In this document: positions 1 to 10,529 of the stretch, piece by piece | Layout: each line of letters begins with the position of its first letter | Numbering within the stretch: position 1 is the stretch's first letter | Assembly: GCA_965116865.1 (NCBI GenBank) | Contig: OZ220727.1 | Span: 496,001-560,000 of the forward strand | Direction of reading: 5' to 3' | Length of the DNA: 64,000 nt | Origin: Aldehydirespirator sp965116865 | GTDB taxonomy: Bacteria > Actinomycetota > Acidimicrobiia > Acidimicrobiales > Aldehydirespiratoraceae | Translations under genes and position numbers: made by a program | The notes under the pieces: generated by a model | Database searches by the model: none | What the model was told of the DNA's origin: nothing | Seen by the model: only the letters and a program-made list of their open reading frames with translations

Positions 1-2103
<2,103 letters not shown>

Positions 2104-2110
2104 TGCGCCA

Positions 2111-2400
2111 GGAATTGGCAGCGGAGAGCGCCGGTTCGGGCATTGGCCGCTGCCAATTGGGTCGCGTAAGGTCGTGGTCAGGAATTGGCAGCGTTGTGCA
2201 TGGTATGCGTGCATTCTGCTGCCAATTCGGTCGGGGGGAGGCGGTGCGCCGGGAATTGGCAGCGTTGTGCATGGTATGCGTGCATTCTGCTGCCAATTCG
2301 GTCGGGGGGAGGCGGTGCGCCGGGAATTGGCAGCGTTGTGCATGGTATGCGTGCATTCTGCTGCCAATTCGGTCGGGGGGAGGCGGTGCGCCGGGCGCCC
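2111..2400. repeat. 71-bp tandem repeat made of inverted-repeat hairpins
   Basis: Three near-identical 71-bp units start at 2181, 2252 and 2323. A divergent 70-bp unit at 2111 shares only the stem sequences. Every unit opens with GGAATTGGCAGC and carries the reverse complement GCTGCCAATT about 40 bases on, so each can fold into an 11-bp stem. In the divergent unit the loop has changed completely but both arms are kept, which suggests selection on, or a common origin through, the stem. The array fills the gap between mutB and meaB and could act as an mRNA hairpin or terminator cluster. Confidence 0.85.
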
Positions 2401-2441
2401 TCCCAGGTCGTCAGTTGCATCTGGTCCGGTGAGGAACACCG

Positions 2442-3401
2442 ATGGATGACTTGATAGCGGCTGTGCGGGCGGGTGACCGCACCGCCATTGGCCGGGCCAT
2501 CACCTTGGTGGAGTCGACCCACCCGAAGGACCGCCAGCGGGCCCAGGCGCTGCTGGCCGAGCTCCTGCCCCATGCGGGGGGAGCTCACCGGGTGGGCATC
2601 AGCGGCGTGCCCGGAGCGGGAAAGTCGACGCTCATCAACGCCCTGGGCACCCGGCTCACCTGCGCCGGCCACCGGGTGGGCGTGCTGGCCGTCGATCCCT
2701 CAAGCATGGTCACCGGCGGATCGATCCTGGGCGACAAGACCCGCATGGCCACCCTGGCGGCCGACCAGAACGCCTTCATCCGGCCCTCGCCGTCGGCGGG
2801 GACGCTCGGCGGCGTGACCAGCGCCACCCCCCACGCGATCACCGTGCTGGAAGCGGCCGGCTACGACGTGGTGCTGGTCGAGACCATGGGGGTCGGCCAG
2901 TCGGAGGCGGCCGTGCATGCGTCGGTCGACTGCCTATGCGTGCTGGCGCTGGCCGGCGCCGGCGACGAGTTGCAGGCAGTCAAGCGGGGCCTGCTGGAGC
3001 TGGCCGATGTGCTCGTCGTCAACAAGGCCGACGGCGACAACGAGCGAGCGGCCCGGCTGGCCGCGGCCGAGTTCCGGCGGGCTCTGCCCCTGCTGGCCCC
3101 GACGAGCGGGGAGGCTCCTCCGGCGGTGATGGCGGTATCGGCCGCGACCGGCGCGGGTGTGGACGATCTGTGGGACTGCATCGTCGAGCACCGTCGCATG
3201 CTCGAAGCCTCCGGCGCCCTGTCGCGCCGCCGGGCCCGGGGCCGCCTGGCCCGGATGCAGGCGCTGCTGGAGCGCCGCCTGGTCGAGCGGTTCGAGGCCC
3301 GGCCCGGCCTCCTCGCCCGCCGAGCCGAGCTAGAACACGCCGTCGAGCAGGACCAGATCACCCCGGAGGCCGCAGTCGACCAACTCCTGTCCCTGTGCTG
3401 A
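2442..3401 (+). CDS. meaB: Methylmalonyl-CoA mutase-associated GTPase MeaB
   Basis: G3E-type P-loop GTPase (ArgK/MeaB family, 319 aa) that loads and protects the adenosylcobalamin cofactor of methylmalonyl-CoA mutase. Visible motifs are the P-loop GVPGAGKSTLINAL near residue 55, the VDPSS segment, ETMGVGQSE (switch region) and the guanine-specificity motif NKADGDN. The C-terminal helices match the family dimerisation arm. The start ATG is preceded by a GTGAGGAA ribosome-binding sequence. It lies in the same direction as mutB, separated by the hairpin array, and probably belongs to the same functional unit. Confidence 0.95.
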   Translation: MDDLIAAVRAGDRTAIGRAITLVESTHPKDRQRAQALLAELLPHAGGAHRVGISGVPGAGKSTLINALGTRLTCAGHRVGVLAVDPSSMVTGGSILGDKTRMATLAADQNAFIRPSPSAGTLGGVTSATPHAITVLEAAGYDVVLVETMGVGQSEAAVHASVDCLCVLALAGAGDELQAVKRGLLELADVLVVNKADGDNERAARLAAAEFRRALPLLAPTSGEAPPAVMAVSAATGAGVDDLWDCIVEHRRMLEASGALSRRRARGRLARMQALLERRLVERFEARPGLLARRAELEHAVEQDQITPEAAVDQLLSLC

Positions 3402-3421
3402 AGGTCCCCGCATCTCAAGTC

Positions 3422-3530
3422 CGGATATCATCGCCCTATGGCGGCTCAATCAGAGCTGGCGGGGGCCACCGACGAGGCGTTCCAGGCGATGGAGCGGATA
3501 TCATCGCCCTATGGCGGCTCAATCAGAGCT
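3422..3530. repeat. R-S-R element (R 36 bp, S 37 bp, one insertion)
   Basis: A 36-bp sequence beginning CGGATATCATCGCC and ending CAATCAGAGCT occurs at 3422-3457 and again, identical, at 3495-3530. Between the copies is an unrelated 37-bp sequence (3458-3494). R contains the ATG that opens the downstream gene (MAAQSEL), so the start codon region is duplicated. The upstream copy now opens only a 31-codon frame that stops just after the second R. Confidence 0.85.
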
Positions 3531-4542
3531 TGATCGGAGCGAAACCGGCGAATTGGCCTCGCTGTCGGGGTCTAATGGTCCTGCCGAATTCCAAGTAAAC
3601 CGTGACTTGGGGCCTACAGATCAAATACGCCGCGATCAGGAATCGGACCGCCTCTCCCGTGCTGAACTTCGAAGCCGCGCGCTCCTATCACGCAACAGCT
3701 ACCGGCTAGGCGAACTACCTGATGAGTCTCAAGGGGCGGAAATTGATCTTGCTCTGGAGCGAGAGTCCGATGAAGGAACCACGTTGGGGGTGGCATTTCG
3801 ATATCTGGTCTTGGCGGACATTCCTGACGACGAGCGCATAGGTGCATTCAAGGATCACTTCGGACACGACAGTCCCGGCACGGCGGTCGGGCTGCGTCAA
3901 CACCTGGACGCAACGAGGTTCGGGATCCTGCCGAGAGGCATATCGACGGCGCGGCAAATTGCCGCCCGCATGAAGTCAGTGATGAACCGTCACGAATTCT
4001 CAGCAGAAACACGGGCAGTCCTAGAGCGCAACGTAGTAGCACTTCAGGCGATCGCATCTGATACTGAGTCCTTTGAGGCCGAGCAAGAGGAAGCTGAGAA
4101 GGCGGAGCGAAGTGTTGAGGACAGGCTGAAGGGCCGCGTTGGCGTCTACGTCTTCACGTACCCCCACTACCTGCGTTATCCGACGCATCCGTCGGAGGCA
4201 CTCGAAAAGATGCCGGACCGCACGCTGCTGAAAGTGGGGTTCACGGACAACGGCATCTTGGAGAGAGTGAACTAGGAGACCAGCGGGACGGGAGTGCCCG
4301 AACACCGCCGTATCTTGCGGGCCTATCTGCAGGCTGGAAGCAATGGCCATCCGTCCCGAGACCTTGAGCAGCAGTTTCATGACCTGCTTGATGCGGCGGG
4401 CCATGCTGGACCTAAGCGGGGTTCGACTGAGAGAAAGCGCGGCGGCAATGAGTGGTTCTCCACAAGCCTCGAGTTCTTGGATCGCATCGCTCAGACCCTG
4501 GCTCTCGAGATCGTTGAGGTCGTACCCGACAATGAGTTGTAG
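3511..4542 (+). pseudogene. T5orf172/GIY-YIG-like protein interrupted by an in-frame TAG
   Basis: The frame from ATG 3511 runs 254 codons to a TAG at 4273-4275, then continues open in the same frame to 4542. The protein has a charged, helix-rich N-terminal two thirds without a recognisable domain. Around the stop it reads GVYVFTYPHYLRYP, TLLKVGFTDN, then TSGTGVPEHRRILRAYL and GGNEWFSTSLEFLDRIAQTL, which together resemble the T5orf172/GIY-YIG fold found in phage and restriction-type proteins. A single nonsense mutation is the simplest reading; the ATG lies in the duplicated R of the preceding element. The window gives no sign of readthrough. Base composition is clearly lower in GC than the neighbours, consistent with transfer. 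Confidence 0.6.
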
Positions 4543-4773
4543 CTCGGTCCGACGACAGCGTTGATTCGGTGCCCGGCCAGCCACGGCAGCACTTCGGACG
4601 CGGACGTATTACCGCTGGATCTCCCGTCAGGCTGGAACCTTGCGCTGGTTTCCCCCCCGAGATGAATAGCCGTGGCGACTCCTACTTGGAGTGACACCAG
4701 CAACGGACAAATGTCGGGGAATCTCTCGGCTGGTCGATAGGCGCTCGGCTTGGTCCGCGGCCCTTGTGGTGCC

Positions 4774-6492
4774 TCAACGGCGCAGTTCGTCGCGAAGAGC
4801 TGTGACTAAGGCGGCGAGGTCAGCAATGGTTCCATCCCGAGCGACTCGCCGGACGGTGTACCCGAGTGCCTTGTCGTCAGCGATCTCGGCTCTTGCGTAC
4901 TTGATGGCGTCATCTACCTTGAGGCCCCGGTCTAGAGGCTTGGGTGCGGACCTGTCACCGATTCGCCCTTCTGCCCTGTTTGGTCTGCGGGTAGGTCGGT
5001 CCTCAGGGGCAGGGGGCGGGGTCAGGTCGTTCCCGGCTTCTAGCGGCTTGACCTCGGGACGGCGCTTGATCAGCAGCGATTGGCCGAAGTGAGTCCTGAC
5101 CCATTCCCAGGCGAAATCGCGGCGAGCGTTGTAGATGGCGTCCTCTGCCAGCCGTTCCGCTCGTCCAAGGCCTTCCACTGCCAGATTGTCGTTGTCGCTG
5201 ACCAGAGCGTCTGCCTGGGTCTCGGGTGCCGACCACGTGAGGACATCGGGATAGTGGTGGCTATCGGCCGCGTGGCCCTGCGATATGGCGGTAAGCCGGT
5301 CGGCGTCTCGCCGGAGATATTCGCTGTCCAAGGGCTCTTCGGGCGGGTCAGCGGCTCCGTCACACGCGCCCAGAAGGGCCCCGGCCATGGACGCAATCGT
5401 GTCGGTGTCCGTGCCGACGGCGTTCGCAGCCACGACCACGCCCTCGTGGGCCTTGGAGGCTTGAGCTGCCAGAGCGACGGCGGCAACGGTTGTCAGGATC
5501 CCGCTGCCTCGCTGCTTTGGATCTCTCAGGCCGAGACGGTCGACGGCCTGCTCGTAGGCCGCTTCTACGTTCTCTACGGCGTCGACTTGCCCCATCGCGT
5601 CTTCGATGGCAACACACAGTTCGTCGACGGTCGCCTGCCAAGTGTCGCGGAACCTTTCCCCGGTTGCCTGCTGCCACAGGCCGACCCACGTGGTGCCGAG
5701 CATTCGATGGTCCTCGATCAGACGGAGCATGTCGCCAATGTCGTGTGCGATGTCCGTGCAGGCGTGGGAGTTGGGGACCGTGCCGGTTCCGAGGCAGTGA
5801 GCCAGCGTCGCCGCGTGGAAGCAGGCGCCAACGATGGCGCGAGGGTGGCCGTGAGTGCACACGCTGTCAGTGATCACGTCGACCATGTAGTCGCCTTCGA
5901 GGTCGCGCGAGGACCAGACATGCGGCTGGATGCGCATGGCCGAACCGTTGCCGCCCGCGTTCTCCCAGCCGCGGTAGGTGTTCGCGTACCACAGAGCGCT
6001 CGACTTCCCGAGGTTCTTGGCTGCTGCTTTGGATGCCCGGCCGCCGCCGAGGGCGTAGGAGAGCCACACAGGCAGTTCAATTCGGGCGAAGGTTTCCACA
6101 TCGAAACCGTGGCTGCCGACCGAACGGCTCACCGCCATCCGAAGCTGCGTGTCATCCGACCAGCACCCCGCTGGGAGCATCACGTTGACGCCTGACCGGC
6201 CGCCGACCCGCCGCTCCCAACTCATCAGATGGTCTAGGCGCGCGCCCTGCGTCCGTCGTTCGAGCCTCTTTCGGTCCACTAGCTCGCTGATGAAGCCCAG
6301 CGCGTCGCCGTAAGTCGCCCACAGCATCGATCTCCGCGTCCGCGCCGCTCGCTCGTCGCTCTCGTCGGAGGCTGCCGCATCCGGCTTGGCCGACGACGAG
6401 TTCTCCATGTGGTGCGTCGAAACCACCTGCTCGCGATCGGGATCGATAAAGAGCTCCGGCTGTTCATGAAGGGCGGTGGTCGCTTCGGTCAT
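4774..6492 (-). CDS. DraG-like ADP-ribosylglycohydrolase, probable antitoxin
   Basis: ADP-ribosylglycohydrolase (ARH/DraG family, 572 aa) predicted to remove ADP-ribose from a modified target. The di-metal site motifs are intact: GDALG at 62-66, WSDDT at 111-115, GNGSAMR at 181-187 and the C-terminal GTDTDTIASMAGALLGA from 360. The N-terminal 50 residues and the last 170 are extensions beyond the core; the tail is Pro/Arg-rich and then helical. It is the last gene of a three-gene operon, and its ATG overlaps the stop of the DarT-like gene by 4 bp (ATGA). By analogy with DarG, which reverses DarT modification with a macrodomain, this protein may be the antidote, using an ARH fold instead. No nitrogenase gene is nearby, so a nitrogenase-regulation role is unlikely. 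Confidence 0.75.
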   Translation of the reverse strand: MTEATTALHEQPELFIDPDREQVVSTHHMENSSSAKPDAAASDESDERAARTRRSMLWATYGDALGFISELVDRKRLERRTQGARLDHLMSWERRVGGRSGVNVMLPAGCWSDDTQLRMAVSRSVGSHGFDVETFARIELPVWLSYALGGGRASKAAAKNLGKSSALWYANTYRGWENAGGNGSAMRIQPHVWSSRDLEGDYMVDVITDSVCTHGHPRAIVGACFHAATLAHCLGTGTVPNSHACTDIAHDIGDMLRLIEDHRMLGTTWVGLWQQATGERFRDTWQATVDELCVAIEDAMGQVDAVENVEAAYEQAVDRLGLRDPKQRGSGILTTVAAVALAAQASKAHEGVVVAANAVGTDTDTIASMAGALLGACDGAADPPEEPLDSEYLRRDADRLTAISQGHAADSHHYPDVLTWSAPETQADALVSDNDNLAVEGLGRAERLAEDAIYNARRDFAWEWVRTHFGQSLLIKRRPEVKPLEAGNDLTPPPAPEDRPTRRPNRAEGRIGDRSAPKPLDRGLKVDDAIKYARAEIADDKALGYTVRRVARDGTIADLAALVTALRDELRR

Positions 6493-7184
6493 CGGAATGC
6501 CTCCGGATCCTTCTTGATCTTAGGCTTGTGGCGGAAGTGGGAGCGGACTGCCTTGACTGCGTCCTTGACATCATCGTCAGGCACTATGACACGGTGCAGG
6601 TGCTCAAGCGGCAACTCGAACGGGTACAGCACCTCGGCCTGCGGGTCCGTCGTCTCGTGCGTACCGTGGGCGCTCCGGATCCGCTCACTGCCCTTGCGTC
6701 CCCACGGGACGACTGGGCTGAACATCTGCTCGAAGCCCTGAAGTCCGGTGGCGCGATGTGCAACGCTGTAGGCGTTGTTGGTCGTACTGAAGACCACGCC
6801 GCGGTGCCCTAGGATGCGCGGCTTGAATTCGAGAATCACCCAGTCCTCCCCCGGGTGCCATCTCTTCGAGTACCTGAACATGTGCACATTGATCGCTGAC
6901 ACCGAGAGATTCACATAACCGTGCCAAGGTAGGTCGCGACTGCGATCTAGGGCGTTCTCGCGGTACACATGTCGCAAACGAAGATCTCGTGCTAGAAAGC
7001 GCCGAGCCTTGACGGCGGATCGGTCCAGAATCCCGACGAGGCCGCTCCTAGATCGAGTGAAGTGCACAATGCTGGTGATGCCGCGTTCCTTGGCAGCAGC
7101 TACCACTTCGGGACACCGCGGCGCGCTCTCCGCCTGCTCACGGGACTGTGGCTCGGCCTTTGGGGCCCACTCCACGGCGCTCAT
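6489..7184 (-). CDS. DarT-like ADP-ribosyltransferase toxin (DUF4433-like)
   Basis: A 231-aa protein with features of the DarT DNA ADP-ribosyltransferases. It has an N-terminal TSIVHFTRSRSGLVGIL (NAD-binding His41), YVNLSVSAIN at 90-99, a central FSTTNNA at 132-138, and QAEVLYP at 182-188, where Glu184 sits at the place of the family's catalytic glutamate before a hydrophobic strand. DarT enzymes modify thymidine or guanosine in DNA and block replication. The gene is translationally coupled to its neighbours on both sides by ATGA overlaps, typical of toxin-antitoxin pairs. The family call rests on pattern recognition; a profile search against DUF4433 would settle it. An RNA- or protein-modifying ART remains possible. 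Confidence 0.65.
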   Translation of the reverse strand: MSAVEWAPKAEPQSREQAESAPRCPEVVAAAKERGITSIVHFTRSRSGLVGILDRSAVKARRFLARDLRLRHVYRENALDRSRDLPWHGYVNLSVSAINVHMFRYSKRWHPGEDWVILEFKPRILGHRGVVFSTTNNAYSVAHRATGLQGFEQMFSPVVPWGRKGSERIRSAHGTHETTDPQAEVLYPFELPLEHLHRVIVPDDDVKDAVKAVRSHFRHKPKIKKDPEAFR

Positions 7185-8608
7185 GCCTTGATCAGCTTGT
7201 AGGTGGACGGATCGAGGAGCCCGATCAGGGACGACTCCTCGCCCGGCTTGTACCCGACCATCACCGACTCTCGAGCTCGTCCGACCGCCATTGCCAGCAT
7301 GCGGCGAAGCCGTTCAAGATTCGCGTCGCCCTCTTCGGGCCCGTGAGGAGTCACCTGCTGGCTGAGGCCGGGAAGCAGCACATGGTCGAACTCCAGACCC
7401 TTGGCGGAGTGGATGGTGCAGAGCGCGACCCGCTCGGGGCCGGCTGGCCACTCGTTCTCTCGGGTCAGTTCGCAGTACGGGATCTCGCGGCGGCGCAGTG
7501 TCCTTCGAGCCTCGTCAAACCAACCTCCGCCGCGAGGCTGGAGCAAGGCTGCCGATTCCTTCCTCAAGTCGGCCTTCCGTTCGAGCCTGTCCAACATGAT
7601 CCTTAGCTGATCGCTGTACTTGCCAGCGATGACCCTCGGTTTGGCGCCGGGCCGGTGGCAGGCGGAGAAGTCGGGCAGGGTGCCGTCGTCCTCAAGGGGT
7701 AGCCCGGCCACGAGCGGATGGGCGAACGCGGCGATCGCGGCGGTGTTGCGGTAGTTCTCCTTGAGCCGGTAGATGATCTCGGGACGGGCCCTGATTCCGA
7801 CCTCCGTCCACTTGAAGAACTGCGGGTAGATGCGCTGGACCGCGTCCAGCACGAACGTCGTGGTGTGCGAGTCCTGCAGGTGGCGAAGGATCGTGCGGAC
7901 CTGGTTGGCGGAGAAGTCCTGAGCCTCGTCGACCACCACGACGTCGTAGAGGAGGTCAGGCCGGGCGTCGGCAGCCAGCAGTGCGAGGTCGCCCCAGTCG
8001 ATCTCGCCTCGCGCCCGCTTCGTCTCCATGTACGCCGGGATCACCTCGCGAATCAACTTCTGGCGCGTGGGGCGAGCGACGCGCGGCGCGACGCCCCTGC
8101 CCTCTCGAACCACCGTCAGGTAGTCGGCGAGGCTCTCCGGCTCGAAGTTGGCGGGGTCGTACTCGAAGCGTCCCAGGATGTACTGGACCTCATCGACCAG
8201 GAACTCCTGTTGGCGAGACGTAGCGAAGGTCTGAAGGTGCGGCCGGAGCATCGCTGAGACCCTGTCGCCGCCTGCGATGCTGACGTCGCCCACCAAGGAC
8301 CTAGCCCACCGGCCGAATGTGCTGACCTTGAGTTCCAGCGCATCGTCGTCGGGCGTCTCATGGCGGGCCAACTCGGCGATGTAGCCCTGCAGGGTTCGGT
8401 TGAAGGTGAGCACCAGCACCCGTACGGGTGCGTCGCGGACTTGGTGCCGACGTCCCAGGCGGACGTGAATCTGCTCACGCAGACGCAGCAGCGAAGTAGT
8501 GGTCTTGCCACTTCCTGCGGCACCTCTGATGATTCGAAACCCCGGCTTGACATCCCCGATCAGCTTCAGCTGTTCCGGGGTCGGAGCAACAGGCTGCAAG
8601 GCTCGCAC
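7181..8608 (-). CDS. UvrD/Rep-like superfamily 1 helicase of the DarT-DraG operon
   Basis: A 475-aa SF1A-type helicase, short for the family. It carries Walker A GAAGSGKTTTS (29-39), motif Ia VLVLTFNRTLQGY, Walker B VVVVDEAQDF, the LKENYRNT motif IV region, TIHSAKGLEFDHVLLPG (motif V) and MAVGRARESVMVGY (motif VI). All ATPase motifs look intact. It lacks long 1B/2B insertions and an HRDC tail, resembling the stand-alone helicases seen in defence loci. It is the first gene of the operon and ends within the start of the DarT-like gene. It may act as sensor or DNA-loading partner for the ADP-ribosylation pair; that role is inference. Confidence 0.85.
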   Translation of the reverse strand: MRALQPVAPTPEQLKLIGDVKPGFRIIRGAAGSGKTTTSLLRLREQIHVRLGRRHQVRDAPVRVLVLTFNRTLQGYIAELARHETPDDDALELKVSTFGRWARSLVGDVSIAGGDRVSAMLRPHLQTFATSRQQEFLVDEVQYILGRFEYDPANFEPESLADYLTVVREGRGVAPRVARPTRQKLIREVIPAYMETKRARGEIDWGDLALLAADARPDLLYDVVVVDEAQDFSANQVRTILRHLQDSHTTTFVLDAVQRIYPQFFKWTEVGIRARPEIIYRLKENYRNTAAIAAFAHPLVAGLPLEDDGTLPDFSACHRPGAKPRVIAGKYSDQLRIMLDRLERKADLRKESAALLQPRGGGWFDEARRTLRRREIPYCELTRENEWPAGPERVALCTIHSAKGLEFDHVLLPGLSQQVTPHGPEEGDANLERLRRMLAMAVGRARESVMVGYKPGEESSLIGLLDPSTYKLIKA

Positions 8609-8644
8609 CTCAAACTCCTCATGTTGTCGGCCCCACTGCCTGGG

Positions 8645-8682
8645 ACCACGTGAGAGTCACCCTAGCGACGTTCACCACGTGA
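8645..8682. promoter_or_regulatory. Twin ACCACGTGA sites ahead of the helicase operon
   Basis: The 9-mer ACCACGTGA occurs at 8645-8653 and 8674-8682, 29 bp apart (nearly three helical turns), each centred on the palindrome CACGTG. They lie in the only intergenic gap (about 100 bp) upstream of the helicase start at 8608, where the promoter of the three-gene operon must be. Two in-phase identical sites suggest an operator. No experimental or family evidence identifies the regulator. Confidence 0.35.
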
Positions 8683-8709
8683 TGCGCGCAATCGTCCGTC
8701 CGCTTGCTG

Positions 8710-9420
8710 CTAGCGGGCGCGGAGGGTGAGGTTCTTGCGGTTGGTGATCCGGTAGTGGCGGTGGTCGTGGGTGATCCAGCCCAGCTTGACGAAGGCGTGG
8801 ATGGCCTTGTTGACCCGCTCCCGGCTGGCGCCCACCATCGACGCCAGCTCCTCCTGGGTGAGGGGCATCTCGAACTCGTCCCTGTCGCCCGCCATCTCCA
8901 TCAGACGCTTGGCGGTACGTCCCATCACGTCGAGGAAGACCGTGTCGGACAGCGCCCGGTCGGTCGCCCTCAGCCTCCGGGCCAGGAGCTGCACAGCGCT
9001 CCACAGCGCCGTCGGATGGTTCTCGTAGAGAAGCCGCAGTTCGGCATAGGGCACCACCAGCACCTCGGACTCCTCCAAGGCCCGGGCCTGGGCCGAACGG
9101 GTCTCGCCGTCGAGGAACCCCAACTCGCCGAACAGGTCGCCGGGACCCAGCACCGCCAGGAGCGACTCCCGCCCGTGGTCGGACTCCTGGGCGATGGCGA
9201 CCCGGCCCGACAGCACCAAGTAGAACTCGCCGGGCTCGTCTCCCTCCTCGAACAGGACGACGTTCCGCTGCAGTGACTGCACGCCGCCCGCGGCCGCAAT
9301 GTGATCGAGCTGCCCGTCATCGAGCTCGGCGAAGAGGATCGTCTCCCGCAGAGCCTCCCGCAGCGCGTCCGGGGAGGCCTCGATGGCCGTATCGGGAGCG
9401 ATGGAGGTGGTGTCGGACAT
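8710..9420 (-). CDS. Crp/Fnr-family transcriptional regulator
   Basis: Cyclic-nucleotide-binding-type regulator of about 236 aa. It has an N-terminal beta-roll with EGDEPGEFYLVLSGRV and GPGDLFGELGFLDGETR, a dimerisation helix (LARRLRATDRAL), and a C-terminal winged helix with LTQEELASMVGASRERVNKAIH as recognition region. The arrangement is close to actinobacterial Crp/GlxR-type global regulators. Start chosen at the ATG of MSDTTSIAP (9420); an upstream in-frame ATG at 9435 would add five residues. The gene is divergent from ispD, and the intervening space is occupied by the 72-bp array. Confidence 0.9.
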   Translation of the reverse strand: MSDTTSIAPDTAIEASPDALREALRETILFAELDDGQLDHIAAAGGVQSLQRNVVLFEEGDEPGEFYLVLSGRVAIAQESDHGRESLLAVLGPGDLFGELGFLDGETRSAQARALEESEVLVVPYAELRLLYENHPTALWSAVQLLARRLRATDRALSDTVFLDVMGRTAKRLMEMAGDRDEFEMPLTQEELASMVGASRERVNKAIHAFVKLGWITHDHRHYRITNRKNLTLRAR

Positions 9421-9437
9421 AACAACGGCCCACACTA

Positions 9438-9689
9438 GTAGCGGTGAGCGAGAGTGATCGTGAGAGTCGCGCCTATGGATCCGACTGTGAACAGCACCAG
9501 CGCGGCCACGTAGCGGTGAGCGAGAGTGATCGTGAGAGTCGCGCCTATGGATCCGATTGTGAACAGCACCAGCGCGGCCACGTAGCGGTGAGCGAGAGTG
9601 ATCGTGAGAGTCGCGCCTATGGATCCGATTGTGAACAGCACCAGCGCGGCCACGTAGCGGTGAGCGAGAGTGATCGTGAGAGTCGCGCC
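9438..9689. repeat. (R-S)3-R array, R 36 bp and S 36 bp, at the ispD start
   Basis: Four copies of a 36-bp R (start GTAGCGGTGAGCGAG, end AGTCGCGCC) begin at 9438, 9510, 9582 and 9654, separated by three copies of a 36-bp S beginning TATGGATCC. R contains the GTG that probably starts ispD, and 72 bp equals 24 codons, so every copy stays in frame and could add 24-residue blocks to the IspD N-terminus. The first S differs from the others at one position. Confidence 0.9.
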
Positions 9690-10385
9690 GGCTCCGGGAC
9701 GGGCGTGTGGGCCATCGTCGCCGCGGCCGGGGAGGGGAACCGTTTCGGGGGTGCCAAGCAGTTCAGCCGTCTCGGCGACCGCTGCGTGATCGACTGGGCC
9801 GTGCAGGGCGCAGCCCGCTGGTGCGAGGGCGTCGTGGTCGTGCTGCCCGAGGCCCGGACCGTTGGAGCGGACGCTTGGCAGCTGTCGGACCCCGACGGCG
9901 ACTGCGCCGGGCATGTGGTCGCGGTGGCGGGCGGGGTGCTGCGGTCCGACTCGGTGCGCCGCGGTCTCAGCCGGGTTCCCGACGGCGCCGAGATCGTGCT
10001 GGTGCACGACGGCGCCCGCCCGCTGGCCACCGACGGCGTGTTCGAGCGGGTGATCCAGGCGGTGCGCGCCGGCGCCGACGCGGCCATCCCGGTAATCGAC
10101 CTGACCGACACGATCCGCTGGCGAGGCGGGGGCACTGCCGATCGCCACAAGCTGGCCGCGGTGCAGACACCCCAAGCCTTTCGAGCCGGCGCGCTGCGGG
10201 CCGCCCACGCCGCCGGTGCCGACGCGACCGACGACGCCACCCTGGTGGAGGCGACCGGTGCCACAGTGGTGACCGTGGACGGCGACACCCGCAACCTCAA
10301 GATCACCGAACCCCACGACCTCGTGGCGGCCGAAGCGCTGCTGGATAGTTGCTCAGAGGCCGAGCGAACGGCGAGCGACTCATGA
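9660..10385 (+). CDS. ispD: 2-C-methyl-D-erythritol 4-phosphate cytidylyltransferase IspD
   Basis: Third step of the MEP isoprenoid pathway: CTP-dependent formation of CDP-methylerythritol. Motifs are VAAAGEGNRFGGAKQF (CTP-binding loop, one Gly-rich variation), VVVVLPEA, LVHDGARPLATDG and QTPQAFRAG. The GTG at 9660 in the last R copy gives a 9-10-residue leader before the conserved core; a GTG at 9705 would start almost inside the core, and upstream R copies allow longer starts back to 9444. ispF follows, the usual actinobacterial order. Confidence 0.9.
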   Translation: MSESDRESRAGSGTGVWAIVAAAGEGNRFGGAKQFSRLGDRCVIDWAVQGAARWCEGVVVVLPEARTVGADAWQLSDPDGDCAGHVVAVAGGVLRSDSVRRGLSRVPDGAEIVLVHDGARPLATDGVFERVIQAVRAGADAAIPVIDLTDTIRWRGGGTADRHKLAAVQTPQAFRAGALRAAHAAGADATDDATLVEATGATVVTVDGDTRNLKITEPHDLVAAEALLDSCSEAERTASDS

Positions 10386-10529
10386 GGATCTATGCGGGAA
10401 GCCGAGCGAGGCCGTGGCCCGAGCGGCCCGTGAGCGCAGCGAACAAGAGCGGGAGTGACACCGCTGCGGCCCTATGGGCTCCCACCTGCTCGCGCTTGCT
10501 GGCAGCGTCCGGCGACACCGGTGACCGCC

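Noticed and set aside
4273..4275. Amber codon recoding (pyrrolysine or suppressor)
   Set aside because: TAG is used as an ordinary stop by other genes in the window; a nonsense mutation is simpler.
4774..6492. DraG as regulator of nitrogenase
   Set aside because: No nif or draT-type nitrogenase gene is nearby, and the gene is coupled to a DarT-like toxin and a helicase.
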